DNA of 38,388 nt from an uncultured Elusimicrobia bacterium (GCA_903830945.1 CAIKVT010000077.1:1-38388); one strand, 5' to 3'; shown: positions 32,396-38,388, numbered from the stretch's first letter. Made by a program: numbers and translations. The notes: generated by a model not told the origin, from the sequence alone.

Positions 32396-33547
32396 TCATC
32401 CTATTAGGCAGGATCCTGCCTGGTAGTCATGGATCGCGTGGAACGTCTTCTCGATGGCGCCCGACAAGAAAGATCGGGAGAGCTTGTTTCTCAAAAACAT
32501 GGCGCCCCAGCCCTCGGACTGGGCGAACCTGCCGATCCAACGGGCACCGAGCACAATCGCCGCGACGCGAGCGCGCCGGAGCTTCCCAAAACGGTGGAAC
32601 GCCGTTTCGATCGAGCCGCCTCCTGCCAGAAGCCGGGAAAGAACAAGAGCGTCCTCGAGCGCCTGGCAGGTCCCTTGCCCGAGATTCGGAGTCATCGGAT
32701 GCGCGGCATCGCCGATCAGCACGACTCGCCCCCTCGACAAAGTCCAGGTCGTCGGCCGATCCAGCGCCGGCGTCCTTACGATCGCTGAGTCAGGGGTCGC
32801 CGCAATGACCTCGGCGATGGGCGGATGCCAAGCTCGAAAATGATCTAGGATCCCAGCTTTACTCTGCGCCGCCGCCGTATCAGGCTGATTTCGCGTCGCA
32901 TACCAGCACACTTTTCCATCCCCGATGGGCATGATCCCGAAGCGTTCCCCTTTCCCCCAAGCCTCCGTAATATTGCCATCGGCGTAAAAGGGAGGCAGCA
33001 TCTTCGCCACCCCTCGCCAGATCATATAGCCGCGATAGACGGGACGCTCGACTTGACCCGTCACGAAATGCCTCACGACGGAGCCCAGACCGTCGGCGCC
33101 GATGACCGCATCGAATTCCGACATCCGGCCTCCCTCGAAATGCACGCGGAGCTTCCGGCCGCCTTCCGGCCCCAGGCTGATGCCCTCACAGCCCTGACTG
33201 ACATGAATCCGCCGCCGGTCCACGGCCGCGAGCAGAATCGAAAGCAACGCCGTCCGATCCAGACAGAGAGCCGGCGTCGCCTGCCCAAGGATCCGGACCG
33301 AGGCCCACTCCCGACCGCCAGGGTCCCTGAGCTGGACCCTTTCCACGCGGCTGACCACGCGCAGACATGATTCGAGCAGCCCAAGCTCGCGCAGCGCGTG
33401 CGTGGCATTCGGCCAAAGGCTCAGCCCCGCGCCGATCTCCCGGATCGCGGAGCTGCGTTCGAATATCTCAACGTCGACCCCGATGCGCCCAAGCGCGATC
33501 GCCGCGCAAAACCCGGCGATGCCGCCGCCGACCACGGCCACTTTCAT
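32396..33547 (-). CDS. FAD-dependent aromatic-ring monooxygenase
   Basis: 383 residues of the p-hydroxybenzoate-hydroxylase type. The N-terminal dinucleotide fold is VAVVGGGIAGFCAAIALG, the DG motif is VIGADGLGSVVR, and the GD motif is RVVLIGDAAHPMTPNLGQG. These enzymes use NAD(P)H, FAD and oxygen to hydroxylate aromatic rings. It stands 28 bp before the type III PKS on the same strand, as SrsC does relative to SrsA, and probably hydroxylates the resorcinol product to a quinol. It needs oxygen, so the organism should meet air at times. Confidence 0.92.
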   Translation of the reverse strand: MKVAVVGGGIAGFCAAIALGRIGVDVEIFERSSAIREIGAGLSLWPNATHALRELGLLESCLRVVSRVERVQLRDPGGREWASVRILGQATPALCLDRTALLSILLAAVDRRRIHVSQGCEGISLGPEGGRKLRVHFEGGRMSEFDAVIGADGLGSVVRHFVTGQVERPVYRGYMIWRGVAKMLPPFYADGNITEAWGKGERFGIMPIGDGKVCWYATRNQPDTAAAQSKAGILDHFRAWHPPIAEVIAATPDSAIVRTPALDRPTTWTLSRGRVVLIGDAAHPMTPNLGQGTCQALEDALVLSRLLAGGGSIETAFHRFGKLRRARVAAIVLGARWIGRFAQSEGWGAMFLRNKLSRSFLSGAIEKTFHAIHDYQAGSCLIG

Positions 33548-33586
33548 GCCGCCCTCAAGGATGATCCGCAGCGCATGGAATGTCCG

Positions 33587-34048
33587 CTAGAACTTGGCGG
33601 AACCCGCGTCCGTGCCACCGGCGGCGCCGGAGGATGACTGGACCCCAGCGCGCGCCCCGCCGGGGAACACGAAGGTGTCGATGCGCAGCCGCGCTCCCAT
33701 CACGCCGATCCAGCGCAGATCGTCACGCTGGAAGGTCAAAAGCGGCGCGGCCTTGCAATGCAGCGTACAAACGACCTCGATGGTACACGGGGCGCCAAGC
33801 TGACCGATCTTCTGCGCGGCCGGCGCGATCTTGCGGATCAGGGCGGTCATGTAATCCTGGAACGGCGACGAGGCCAGCGCGCCGGACTCGATGATGAAAC
33901 CATGGTCCCGAGCCGCGGCCCCAAAGGCTCCAAGACGATCGCCGATCTTCCAAGATTCACTGGGCTTAAGGCCGATGCGGACCTCGATGTCCTGCGGGGT
34001 CATGGTCAGGCTCAAGATTCTAAGTCGGACGTCGGTCTGTTCATGCAT
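33587..34048 (-). CDS. DUF4279 family protein
   Basis: 153 residues. The pattern DIEVRIGLKPSESWKIGDR, then LIRKIAPAAQKIGQLGAPC and LRWIGVMGARLRIDTFVFP matches DUF4279, small proteins often seen as immunity-like or stand-alone genes, function unknown. The C-terminal 25 residues are Gly/Ala/Ser-rich. It lies 39 bp before the monooxygenase on the same strand and may share its transcript, but a biosynthetic role is not evident. The start has a -10 element eight bases upstream and no ribosome site. Confidence 0.75.
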   Translation of the reverse strand: MHEQTDVRLRILSLTMTPQDIEVRIGLKPSESWKIGDRLGAFGAAARDHGFIIESGALASSPFQDYMTALIRKIAPAAQKIGQLGAPCTIEVVCTLHCKAAPLLTFQRDDLRWIGVMGARLRIDTFVFPGGARAGVQSSSGAAGGTDAGSAKF

Positions 34049-34055
34049 GGGAATT

Positions 34056-34064
34056 ATGATACCA
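34056..34064 (-). promoter_or_regulatory. Extended -10 promoter of the DUF4279-PKS operon
   Basis: TGgTATCAT on the minus strand. Predicted start near 34049, one base before the ATG at 34048: a leaderless mRNA. No -35 hexamer is evident. Confidence 0.5.
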
Positions 34065-34201
34065 CACGCAGGGCCGAGTACGGTGCTCTACCCGGCTGCG
34101 ACATCAATATCGTCCAATATTCCTTGACGACGACACAGCCTAGGTCTAAAGACGGTGCCGGACTAGGCCTGAGGACTCATGTGATGGGCCTTCGGTAAGC
34201 T

Positions 34202-34207
34202 TATAAT
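34202..34207 (+). promoter_or_regulatory. Candidate -10 element of the small secreted protein gene
   Basis: Consensus TATAAT, with start expected near 34214 and a leader of about 40 nt that carries AGGAGG at 34242-34247. The rest of 34065-34200 shows nothing I can name. Confidence 0.45.
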
Positions 34208-34253
34208 ACATTGGCTGTCGATTTAGACTCATGACTCTTACAGGAGGATGATC

Positions 34254-34712
34254 ATGCTGGGGAAAAAACCATATATGTTGCTGGTTGCGCTCTCGCTTTG
34301 CGTCTTGAGCAACACGAAGCTCTATGCCCAAGAACGCGTCAAAGACTTTGGACCGGGCTCTTGCACTGTCCAACTGGAAGACAGTCTCAATAAATTTCAA
34401 ACCGTGCTGACGGCCGCCATGGAGCCAAATGGGAGCTACGAGATCACGGATCGCTCCCCCAAAGGCCCTCCACAAACCATAGAAATAACAATCAAAGGCG
34501 CGGACACGACTATCGGGACCTTGGTAGGCGTGCCCCACATGACGCCCAAAGATATCACGGCCCGATATGGAGAGATGGTTGCTCGATTGCGGGCCAAAGG
34601 CAGCTACAGTGACGGTCAGCTAAAATGGACCTTGCCGACCAACTCCACGTGTCAGGGCCTGGACCTGGAACTCATCATGTTTTTGGTTTTCGAGTGGTTC
34701 TACTTCGGATGA
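34254..34712 (+). CDS. Small secreted protein of unknown function
   Basis: 152 residues; no family recognised. A signal peptide (PYMLLVALSLCVLSNTKLYAQ) precedes a mature chain with two cysteines in CTVQLED and STCQG that could form a disulfide, and ends in a hydrophobic tail IMFLVFEWFYFG. The ATG at 34254 is six bases after AGGAGG; the ATG at 34248 touches that site and is unlikely. Base composition is lower in GC than the genes to the left, as in the rest of this end of the window, which hints at acquired or accessory DNA. Confidence 0.75.
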   Translation: MLGKKPYMLLVALSLCVLSNTKLYAQERVKDFGPGSCTVQLEDSLNKFQTVLTAAMEPNGSYEITDRSPKGPPQTIEITIKGADTTIGTLVGVPHMTPKDITARYGEMVARLRAKGSYSDGQLKWTLPTNSTCQGLDLELIMFLVFEWFYFG

Positions 34713-34725
34713 ACCAGCCACTTCG

Positions 34726-34807
34726 TGCTAAAATATAGAGGGGAGATGCTTTCCCTCATCACAGACGCATGTCTGCAGACGCCGTAAAATAGAGGAATAC
34801 AAACACA
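34726..34807 (+). promoter_or_regulatory. Promoter and structured leader of the cold-shock gene
   Basis: TGcTAAAAT at 34726-34734 gives a start near 34741 and a 67-nt leader. The leader can fold GGGA.../...TTCCC (about 34741-34755) and CAGAC (34762-34766)/GTCTG (34771-34775), with AGAGG at 34791-34795 as a distant ribosome site. A second -10-like TAAAAT at 34785-34790 could yield a short mRNA without these hairpins. Cold-shock mRNAs in other bacteria are controlled by leader structure. Confidence 0.5.
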
Positions 34808-35011
34808 ATGGCTACAGGAAAAGTGAAGTGGTTCAATGATCAGAAGGGATTCGGCTTCATCACGCCGGATGACGGCTCCAAGGACCTTTTCGTCCATCAC
34901 TCGTCCATCACTGGTGACGGATTTAAGACTTTGGCTGAGAATCAGGCCGTCGAGTTCGAGACCGAGCAATCCGATAAGGGGCCTCGCGCCAGCAACGTCA
35001 AGAAGCTCTAA
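34808..35011 (+). CDS. cspA: Cold-shock domain protein
   Basis: 67 residues, the usual length. The OB-fold with RNP1 (KGFGFI) and RNP2 (LFVHHS) is intact, between [12 protein letters not shown] and ASNVKKL. Such proteins bind single-stranded RNA and DNA and melt RNA structure. It is a single-gene unit with its own promoter, leader and terminator. Confidence 0.97.
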   Translation: MATGKVKWFNDQKGFGFITPDDGSKDLFVHHSSITGDGFKTLAENQAVEFETEQSDKGPRASNVKKL

Positions 35012-35029
35012 GCTTCAGACGGCCTAAAA

Positions 35030-35070
35030 GACCGCCCGCAACCTTCGTGTTACGGGCGGTTCTTTTTTTT
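35030..35070 (+). terminator. Intrinsic terminator of the cold-shock gene
   Basis: ACCGCCCG (35031-35038) pairs with CGGGCGGT (35053-35060), followed by eight T at 35063-35070. A strong Rho-independent terminator 19 bp after the stop codon. Confidence 0.92.
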
Positions 35071-35095
35071 CCATAGACCCACTAGCGCCTGGGCC

Positions 35096-35124
35096 TTGAC
35101 AAAAAATAGTTCCGGGGCTATAGT
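35096..35124 (+). promoter_or_regulatory. Consensus promoter of a candidate small RNA
   Basis: TTGACA (35096-35101), exactly 17 bp, then TATAGT (35119-35124). This is the best -35/-10 pair in the window; other genes here mostly have only extended -10 elements. Predicted start at 35131. Confidence 0.75.
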
Positions 35125-35130
35125 CATAGT

Positions 35131-35219
35131 ATTGAAGCCCTCCGGGGCGACCAAAAGAAGACAACCGGCGGCGACGCTGCCGGAAAAGCCAAATCCCCTT
35201 AAAGGGGATTTGGCTTTTT
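35131..35219 (+). ncRNA. Candidate small RNA with three hairpins
   Basis: About 89 nt between a consensus promoter and a perfect terminator, with no convincing ORF. Hairpin 1, 35137-35148: GCCC/GGGC closed by a TCCG loop, an UNCG-type tetraloop. Hairpin 2, 35165-35183: CCGGCGGC/GCTGCCGG with a GAC loop and one G-U pair. Between them is an A-rich single strand (ACCAAAAGAAGACAA). Hairpin 3 is the terminator. I recognise no Rfam family. It could be a regulatory RNA, possibly acting on the neighbouring stress genes, but no target can be read. Confidence 0.6.
35184..35219. terminator. Perfect bidirectional intrinsic terminator
   Basis: AAAAGCCAAATCCCCTT (35184-35200), one A, then AAGGGGATTTGGCTTTT (35202-35218): a perfect 17-bp inverted repeat with T runs on both strands. 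It ends the candidate sRNA on the plus strand and could end the minus-strand thioredoxin-DUF6132 operon. Downstream, 35220-35329 holds a second TTGACA (35238-35243) without a good -10 and a small AGCTCA/TGAGCT hairpin (35260-35279), nothing else I can name. Confidence 0.9.
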
Positions 35220-35329
35220 ATAACTCGGTTCCTACCCTTGACACTAAACTATCGCCATCAGCTCATATCTGGCTGAGCTTGCAAGCCAACCCGACTAGAC
35301 AAGAAAGTGTAGGACAGTTATGCAGTCTT

Positions 35330-35494
35330 CTACCTGCCCATCGCCACCATGACGCCGATGGCCACTCCCCATAGGGTGCTGACGTAGGGATTCGCCATGA
35401 TTGGGCAGCCCCCACTCTTACAACCAACCAATTTATGGCAACCGAAGCTGGCTAAGCCTCCGACTATTGCTGCCAGAATGACTTTGTATGTCAT
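35330..35494 (-). CDS. DUF6132-like small membrane protein
   Basis: 54 residues. An N-terminal helix (YKVILAAIVGGLASFGCHKL) is followed by VGCKSGGCPIMANPYVST and a second helix (LWGVAIGVMVAM). The GCxSGxCPIxxNPxxST signature matches the DUF6132 family as I remember it, often found beside sulfur and redox genes. The cysteines may take part in thiol or metal chemistry at the membrane. The ATG at 35494 has AGGAG seven bases upstream; a longer frame to 35521 is not supported. Last gene of the minus-strand operon. Confidence 0.82.
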   Translation of the reverse strand: MTYKVILAAIVGGLASFGCHKLVGCKSGGCPIMANPYVSTLWGVAIGVMVAMGR

Positions 35495-35537
35495 ATTCAG
35501 TCTCCTGACATTTAGATGCAAATATCAGGGATTGGAT

Positions 35538-35759
35538 TCAGCTCTTCTTAAGAAGCTTGCGCAATCGAAAACGGAGTCTCTCGGAAAGAACAGCTTTCGG
35601 CTGGCGCTTGAGGAGGCCCTTGGTCTTGCGCAAAGTGTTGATGAAAGCGATGCAGGGTTTGCAGCCTTTCATGTGCGAGTCAATGTGCCGACAAATGGAG
35701 GCGTCCAGGTCCCGATCGATGTAATCGGAAAGATACTTGAGCAGTTCCCGGCACCTCAT
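35538..35759 (-). CDS. Zinc-finger anti-sigma factor
   Basis: 73 residues. MRCRELLKYLSDYIDRDLD followed by HMKGCKPC (HxxxCxxC) is the ZAS motif of anti-sigma factors such as RsrA-like proteins, which hold an ECF sigma factor inactive and in some cases release it on thiol oxidation. The chain ends in a basic helix and has no membrane segment, so it is soluble. The start overlaps the sigma factor stop by 4 nt (ATGA), fixing the short form; the frame to 35993 runs inside the sigma gene. Confidence 0.9.
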   Translation of the reverse strand: MRCRELLKYLSDYIDRDLDASICRHIDSHMKGCKPCIAFINTLRKTKGLLKRQPKAVLSERLRFRLRKLLKKS

Positions 35760-36343
35760 GACGAGACCACCTTGTCGAGCCGGTCTCGCAGGAACAGCCG
35801 CCCGCGATGCAGGCATGATTTGACCGCGGCGACGGAAAGCTTCATCACCTTGGCCGTCTCCTCGCTGGAAAGCCCCTGGATATCGCGCAGGACCACAACC
35901 AGGCGATAATCGATTGGCAGGTCGCCTAAAGCCGTCTCGATTGCCTCCCGCAATGCCTTTTTGCGCGACAATTCCTCCGGACCATCGGACCAATCCCGGA
36001 AGATCGGCCCGCTGCCCGGATCGCTGTCGTCATCATGGTGATGGGATTGATCCAAGAGAGGCACCACCGGCTCCCCGCGCTTCTTGCGAAACCGCATCCA
36101 GCACAGGTTCGAGGCGATGCGATAGAGCCAGGTGCCCAGATTGGAATCCTCTCGAAAATGGGACAACTTTTTGAACGCGGTCAGAAACGTCTCCTGATAG
36201 ACGTCCTCCGCCTCGGCTGGCATGCCGACGCAGACCTTATGGGCCAGGTTGAATATCTTGTCCTCGTACCGCGACACAAGAGAAGAAAACGCCTCTGAAT
36301 TCCCCTGTTTGCTCTTAATGATGAGTTCTGCTTCGGACTCCAT
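35756..36343 (-). CDS. ECF-type RNA polymerase sigma factor
   Basis: 195 residues. Region 2 is FSSLVSRYEDKIFNLAHKV through DVYQETFLTAFKKL and GTWLYRIASNLCWMRFRKK. After an acidic/His linker (HHHDDDSDPGSG), region 4 is LGDLPIDYRLVVVLRDIQGL with AAVKSCLHRGRLFLRD. It directs polymerase to stress promoters and is paired with the soluble zinc anti-sigma factor, suggesting a redox or metal signal. The ATG at 36343 is used; the extension to 36388 lacks support. An AT-rich TGAATATATATCAT stands just upstream and may be its own promoter. Confidence 0.94.
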   Translation of the reverse strand: MESEAELIIKSKQGNSEAFSSLVSRYEDKIFNLAHKVCVGMPAEAEDVYQETFLTAFKKLSHFREDSNLGTWLYRIASNLCWMRFRKKRGEPVVPLLDQSHHHDDDSDPGSGPIFRDWSDGPEELSRKKALREAIETALGDLPIDYRLVVVLRDIQGLSSEETAKVMKLSVAAVKSCLHRGRLFLRDRLDKVVSS

Positions 36344-36388
36344 ACTGCAATGATATATATTCAGGCGCCATATTAGGCGACAAGACAA

Positions 36389-36562
36389 TCACCATTGCTT
36401 CGGTATCTCCAGCGGCTCTTGGCGTGGATGCCGGCTGAATCTTGTCCAGCAGACATTCACTCCGCACCGGATCATCATCAGGCCGAGTAAGCCCAACGCC
36501 GCGGCCAAAAGGAATTCCCAGAAAGGCCCGTTGAATATCACGCCATCACGCAAGAAGCCCAT
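36389..36562 (-). CDS. Small membrane protein, unknown
   Basis: 57 residues; no family recognised. One strong membrane helix (PFWEFLLAAALGLLGLMMIRCG) with a basic tail ending EPLEIPKQW. The ATG at 36562 has GGAG eight bases upstream; the longer frame to 36724 runs inside the thioredoxin gene. It sits between thioredoxin and the sigma factor on the same strand, so is probably part of this operon. Two Cys (RCGVNVC) could be thioredoxin-exchangeable, an untested idea. Confidence 0.65.
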   Translation of the reverse strand: MGFLRDGVIFNGPFWEFLLAAALGLLGLMMIRCGVNVCWTRFSRHPRQEPLEIPKQW

Positions 36563-36581
36563 GGCAGTACTCCGACTGAAC

Positions 36582-36902
36582 CTAAAGCAACCGGCCGATC
36601 TGGCTGCGCAATTCAAACTTAGGACGCACGCCAGTTGAACGATCCACCAGTTTCCCGGCCTTAAAAAAGAGCACGGTCGGGATGGCAGAGATTTGAAGCT
36701 CCGAGGCCGCCTCGGTGTATTCATCGGTATTGAGCTTCCCCACCTTGACCTTGCCTTTGAATTCCTCGGCCAGTTCCTCGATCATGGGGCCAAGCATGCG
36801 ACAGTGACCACACCACGGGGCCCAGAAATCCACGACAACGGGGACCTCGCTCTCCAAGACTTCTTTCCGAAAATTCGCATCAGTGATTTCAACATGGCTC
36901 AT
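36582..36902 (-). CDS. trxA: Thioredoxin with WCGHC active site
   Basis: 106 residues, normal thioredoxin length and fold: VVVDFWAPWCGHCRMLGPMI, KVGKLNTDEYTEAASEL, ISAIPTVLFFKAGK with the cis-Pro. The active site is Cys31-Gly-His-Cys34 instead of CGPC; CGHC is typical of protein disulfide isomerase and raises the redox potential. No signal peptide, so cytoplasmic. GGAGG precedes the ATG. It is the first gene of the minus-strand redox operon and lies divergent from the methyltransferase-OsmC pair. Confidence 0.95.
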   Translation of the reverse strand: MSHVEITDANFRKEVLESEVPVVVDFWAPWCGHCRMLGPMIEELAEEFKGKVKVGKLNTDEYTEAASELQISAIPTVLFFKAGKLVDRSTGVRPKFELRSQIGRLL

Positions 36903-37026
36903 AATAGTCCCTCCTACCCTTTTGATGCAGATACACAGGAAAGGATTCATGCCCATGAAAACAAGGTGGTGCGGGTGGACGGCTGAACCTATTTGGTTGA
37001 ATATGCATCTCAATATTGGAGGCAGG

Positions 37027-37629
37027 ATGACAATAGGACGGCATGGCGCGCAGCAAAGAGACCGCTTTGACCCCAAGAGGGCCGCGCTGCTGGATGACCC
37101 AGCCAGGTTCAGATATTTACCTCTGCGGCAATTATTTAGATTCCTGGATGCCCCACGGGGGTCCACAGTGCTCGATTTCGGTGTCGGGACCGGCACCTAC
37201 GCTATAGAACTGGCTCGTGCGCGACCAGATATTACGATCATCGCTTTTGACGAGCAGCGCCGGATGTTGGATCTTCTCAAGAAGAAACTCTCGGCCGATC
37301 CCTTGCCGAACATCCAGCCTCTCCTTGCGGATAAGAAAGGATTCGCCTCAGCGCGGGGGCTGGCTGACCGCATACTGGCCCTCAATGTACTGCATGAATT
37401 GGGGGATGAGGCACTGAACAAGATGCGTTCACTACTGAGGTTTGATGGGCGCATCCTGTTCGTTGATTGGAATGGCGGAATCGACCGGCCGGTGGGGCCG
37501 CCGCGGGACCATGTGTATTCGCCGGCGAAAGCCATGCGGAGGCTGAAGGCATTCGATCTAAGAATCATGCGCAAACGCATTCTGCGTTATCATTATGCGC
37601 TGGTCTGCGAAACAGGGAAAGGAGACTGA
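37027..37629 (+). CDS. Class I SAM-dependent methyltransferase
   Basis: 200 residues. The SAM motif is VLDFGVGTGTYAIELA, followed by IIAFDEQRRMLDLL and ILALNVLHELGDEA, then DGRILFVDWNG. This is a small Rossmann methyltransferase whose acceptor is unknown. The ATG at 37027 is supported by GGAGG at 37018-37022; the frame extends upstream to 36883 but crosses the divergent thioredoxin start. It is followed 2 nt later by the OsmC gene. The N-terminal FDPKRAALLDDPARFRYLP type is common near redox and heavy-metal genes, as I recall. Confidence 0.9.
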   Translation: MTIGRHGAQQRDRFDPKRAALLDDPARFRYLPLRQLFRFLDAPRGSTVLDFGVGTGTYAIELARARPDITIIAFDEQRRMLDLLKKKLSADPLPNIQPLLADKKGFASARGLADRILALNVLHELGDEALNKMRSLLRFDGRILFVDWNGGIDRPVGPPRDHVYSPAKAMRRLKAFDLRIMRKRILRYHYALVCETGKGD

Positions 37630-37631
37630 AT

Positions 37632-38027
37632 ATGGAAATGCGGATAAGTTTTCAGGGCAACAAGAAGGTGTCTGCGGATTTCTCAGGCTTCAATGTCCTG
37701 ACCGACCAGCCGAAGGATGACGGAGGAGATGCCAGCGCACCCTCCCCGTTTCAGTTGTTTCTTGCATCCTTGGGCACTTGCGCGGGATATTTCGTGCTCA
37801 GTTTCTGCCAAAAACGCGGCATACCCACGGAAGGCATCGAGCTTGTGCAGATGGCCCACTGGGACGACGAAAAGCATCTCGTGTCAAAAGTTGCGCTCGA
37901 AATCCGGGTGCCGAACAGTTTCCCCGAGAAGTACAAGAACAGTCTAATCAGCGCGGCGAACCTCTGCACAGTGAAGCGCCATTTGCAGGAACCGCCCCAG
38001 TTTGAAATAGTGACGCGGGTGGGATAA
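37632..38027 (+). CDS. OsmC-family peroxiredoxin-like protein
   Basis: 131 residues. OsmC/Ohr proteins reduce organic hydroperoxides with a Cys pair. SAPSPFQLFLASLGTCAG carries Cys50 and the late SLISAANLCTVKRHL carries Cys112, positions comparable to the catalytic pair of E. coli OsmC. An extra Cys59 lies nearby. The ATG at 37632 has AGGAG seven bases upstream. Together with the methyltransferase and the divergent thioredoxin/ECF operon, it suggests a thiol or peroxide stress island. Confidence 0.92.
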   Translation: MEMRISFQGNKKVSADFSGFNVLTDQPKDDGGDASAPSPFQLFLASLGTCAGYFVLSFCQKRGIPTEGIELVQMAHWDDEKHLVSKVALEIRVPNSFPEKYKNSLISAANLCTVKRHLQEPPQFEIVTRVG

Positions 38028-38270
38028 TTAAGACGTCCCCGGCTGGCCAGCTCCCTTGACGAATCTATTCCAAGCCAGGCGCAAGATCGCGGTCAGGGTC
38101 AGGATCACTCCGAACGTGACTACGATCGTTGCTCCGGTCGGAAGATCTAAACGGTAGGAGCCTGCCATCCCCAAAGCGCTGACGACCGTGCCCATGGCCC
38201 AGCCGATCGCGAGTCTGGGCCCGAGCCTGCGCGTGAAAAGCATGGCTGCTTTACCGCCCACCGAAACCAC
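38028..38270 (-). pseudogene. 5'-truncated metal ABC transporter permease (ZnuB/MntB-like)
   Basis: The minus-strand frame (80 codons from an internal GTG) matches the C-terminal part of ABC-3 family zinc/manganese permeases: RLGPRLAIGWAMGTVVSALG, then YRLDLPTGATIVVTFGVIL. About 200 N-terminal residues and the start are missing. Two in-frame stops (TAG 38285-38283, TAA 38288-38286) lie just upstream, and the preceding bases to the window end do not continue the permease in any frame. It is therefore a gene remnant, probably from a deletion or insertion. The final 100 bp (38289-38388) contain nothing I can identify. Confidence 0.75.
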
Positions 38271-38388
38271 CCCTCTGACGACCTATTAAACGAACCCAGA
38301 CGTTGAGGCAGGATTGCCGGCAGCATTGGCGCGTGAGCACCGGTGTCGTTGATCTCGACGTTGCCTGCGTCATGGTGCTGAGCGGGAA

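Noticed and set aside
34075-34106. tRNA-like stretch on the minus strand with a D-arm-like AGCCGGGTAGAGCAC
   Set aside because: No anticodon arm, T-arm or acceptor stem can be completed around it, so it is a chance match or at most a tRNA fragment.
35096-35374. 92-codon plus-strand frame through the sRNA region
   Set aside because: It begins inside the -35 hexamer, reads through the terminator palindrome, has no ribosome site and no recognisable protein features.
1-38388. CRISPR arrays, insertion sequences with transposase, prophage genes, rRNA and full tRNA genes
   Set aside because: I looked on both strands and found no regularly spaced direct repeats, no transposase or integrase frame, no phage structural genes and no complete tRNA or rRNA pattern.

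Overview
The window is a GC-rich, gene-dense bacterial chromosome segment with about 33 protein genes, no rRNA or tRNA gene and no CRISPR array. Protein content and style (murQ, rodA, class II aldolase, P1 and S46 peptidases, an AmrS-type radical SAM enzyme, and an Ala/Val/Pro-rich secreted membrane protein without a known family) fit a Gram-negative-type bacterium. My best guess is an Elusimicrobiota-like lineage, but no marker gene here proves that. Genes are packed in short operons, often joined by 4-nt ATGA or GTGA overlaps. Many first genes have an extended -10 element (TGnTAnnAT) so close to the start codon that the transcript is predicted to be leaderless or nearly so.

Layout. 1-3777: two tandem MacB-like ABC exporter genes (the first cut by the window edge) with almost identical ATPase halves. 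3805-8594: a peptide-use operon made of a P1/DmpA peptidase, a POT peptide transporter and an unusual M28-C39 double peptidase. 8642-12166: a RodA/FtsW glycosyltransferase, a convergent SseB-TPR protein and fructose-bisphosphate aldolase. 12192-16109 (minus): a lineage-type secreted membrane protein, then an operon MFS transporter - Cys-rich DUF6485 protein - XdhC-like protein. 16316-19136: DUF3467, a GGQ release-factor-like protein, and a polysaccharide deacetylase coupled to a GNAT-like protein. 19257-22870: an operon ndk - alpha/beta hydrolase - murQ - esterase - SUI1/eIF1. 22846-26956: a DMT transporter divergent from a secreted S46 dipeptidyl peptidase, then a secreted metallophosphoesterase. 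26976-27112: a pair of REP-like hairpins. 27140-30483: a membrane-embedded spermidine-synthase-like protein coupled to a membrane-anchored AmrS-like radical SAM enzyme.

30503-34048 (minus) holds DUF4279 - FAD monooxygenase - type III polyketide synthase - methyltransferase. This gene set resembles the srs phenolic-lipid operon and probably makes an alkylresorcinol/alkylquinol-type lipid or a related pyrone. 34254-38028 is less GC-rich and accessory-looking: a small secreted protein, a cold-shock protein with a structured leader, a candidate small RNA with its own consensus promoter and terminator, and a minus-strand redox/stress operon (thioredoxin, small membrane protein, ECF sigma factor, anti-sigma factor, DUF6132) divergent from a methyltransferase-OsmC pair. 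The window ends in a 5'-truncated metal ABC permease.

The most unusual items are: a 58-bp palindromic repeat found inside two unrelated protein genes in opposite orientation; the candidate sRNA at 35131-35219; the type III PKS operon; the SpeE-like/AmrS membrane pair with altered catalytic motifs; the M28-C39 fusion; and the leaderless promoter pattern.
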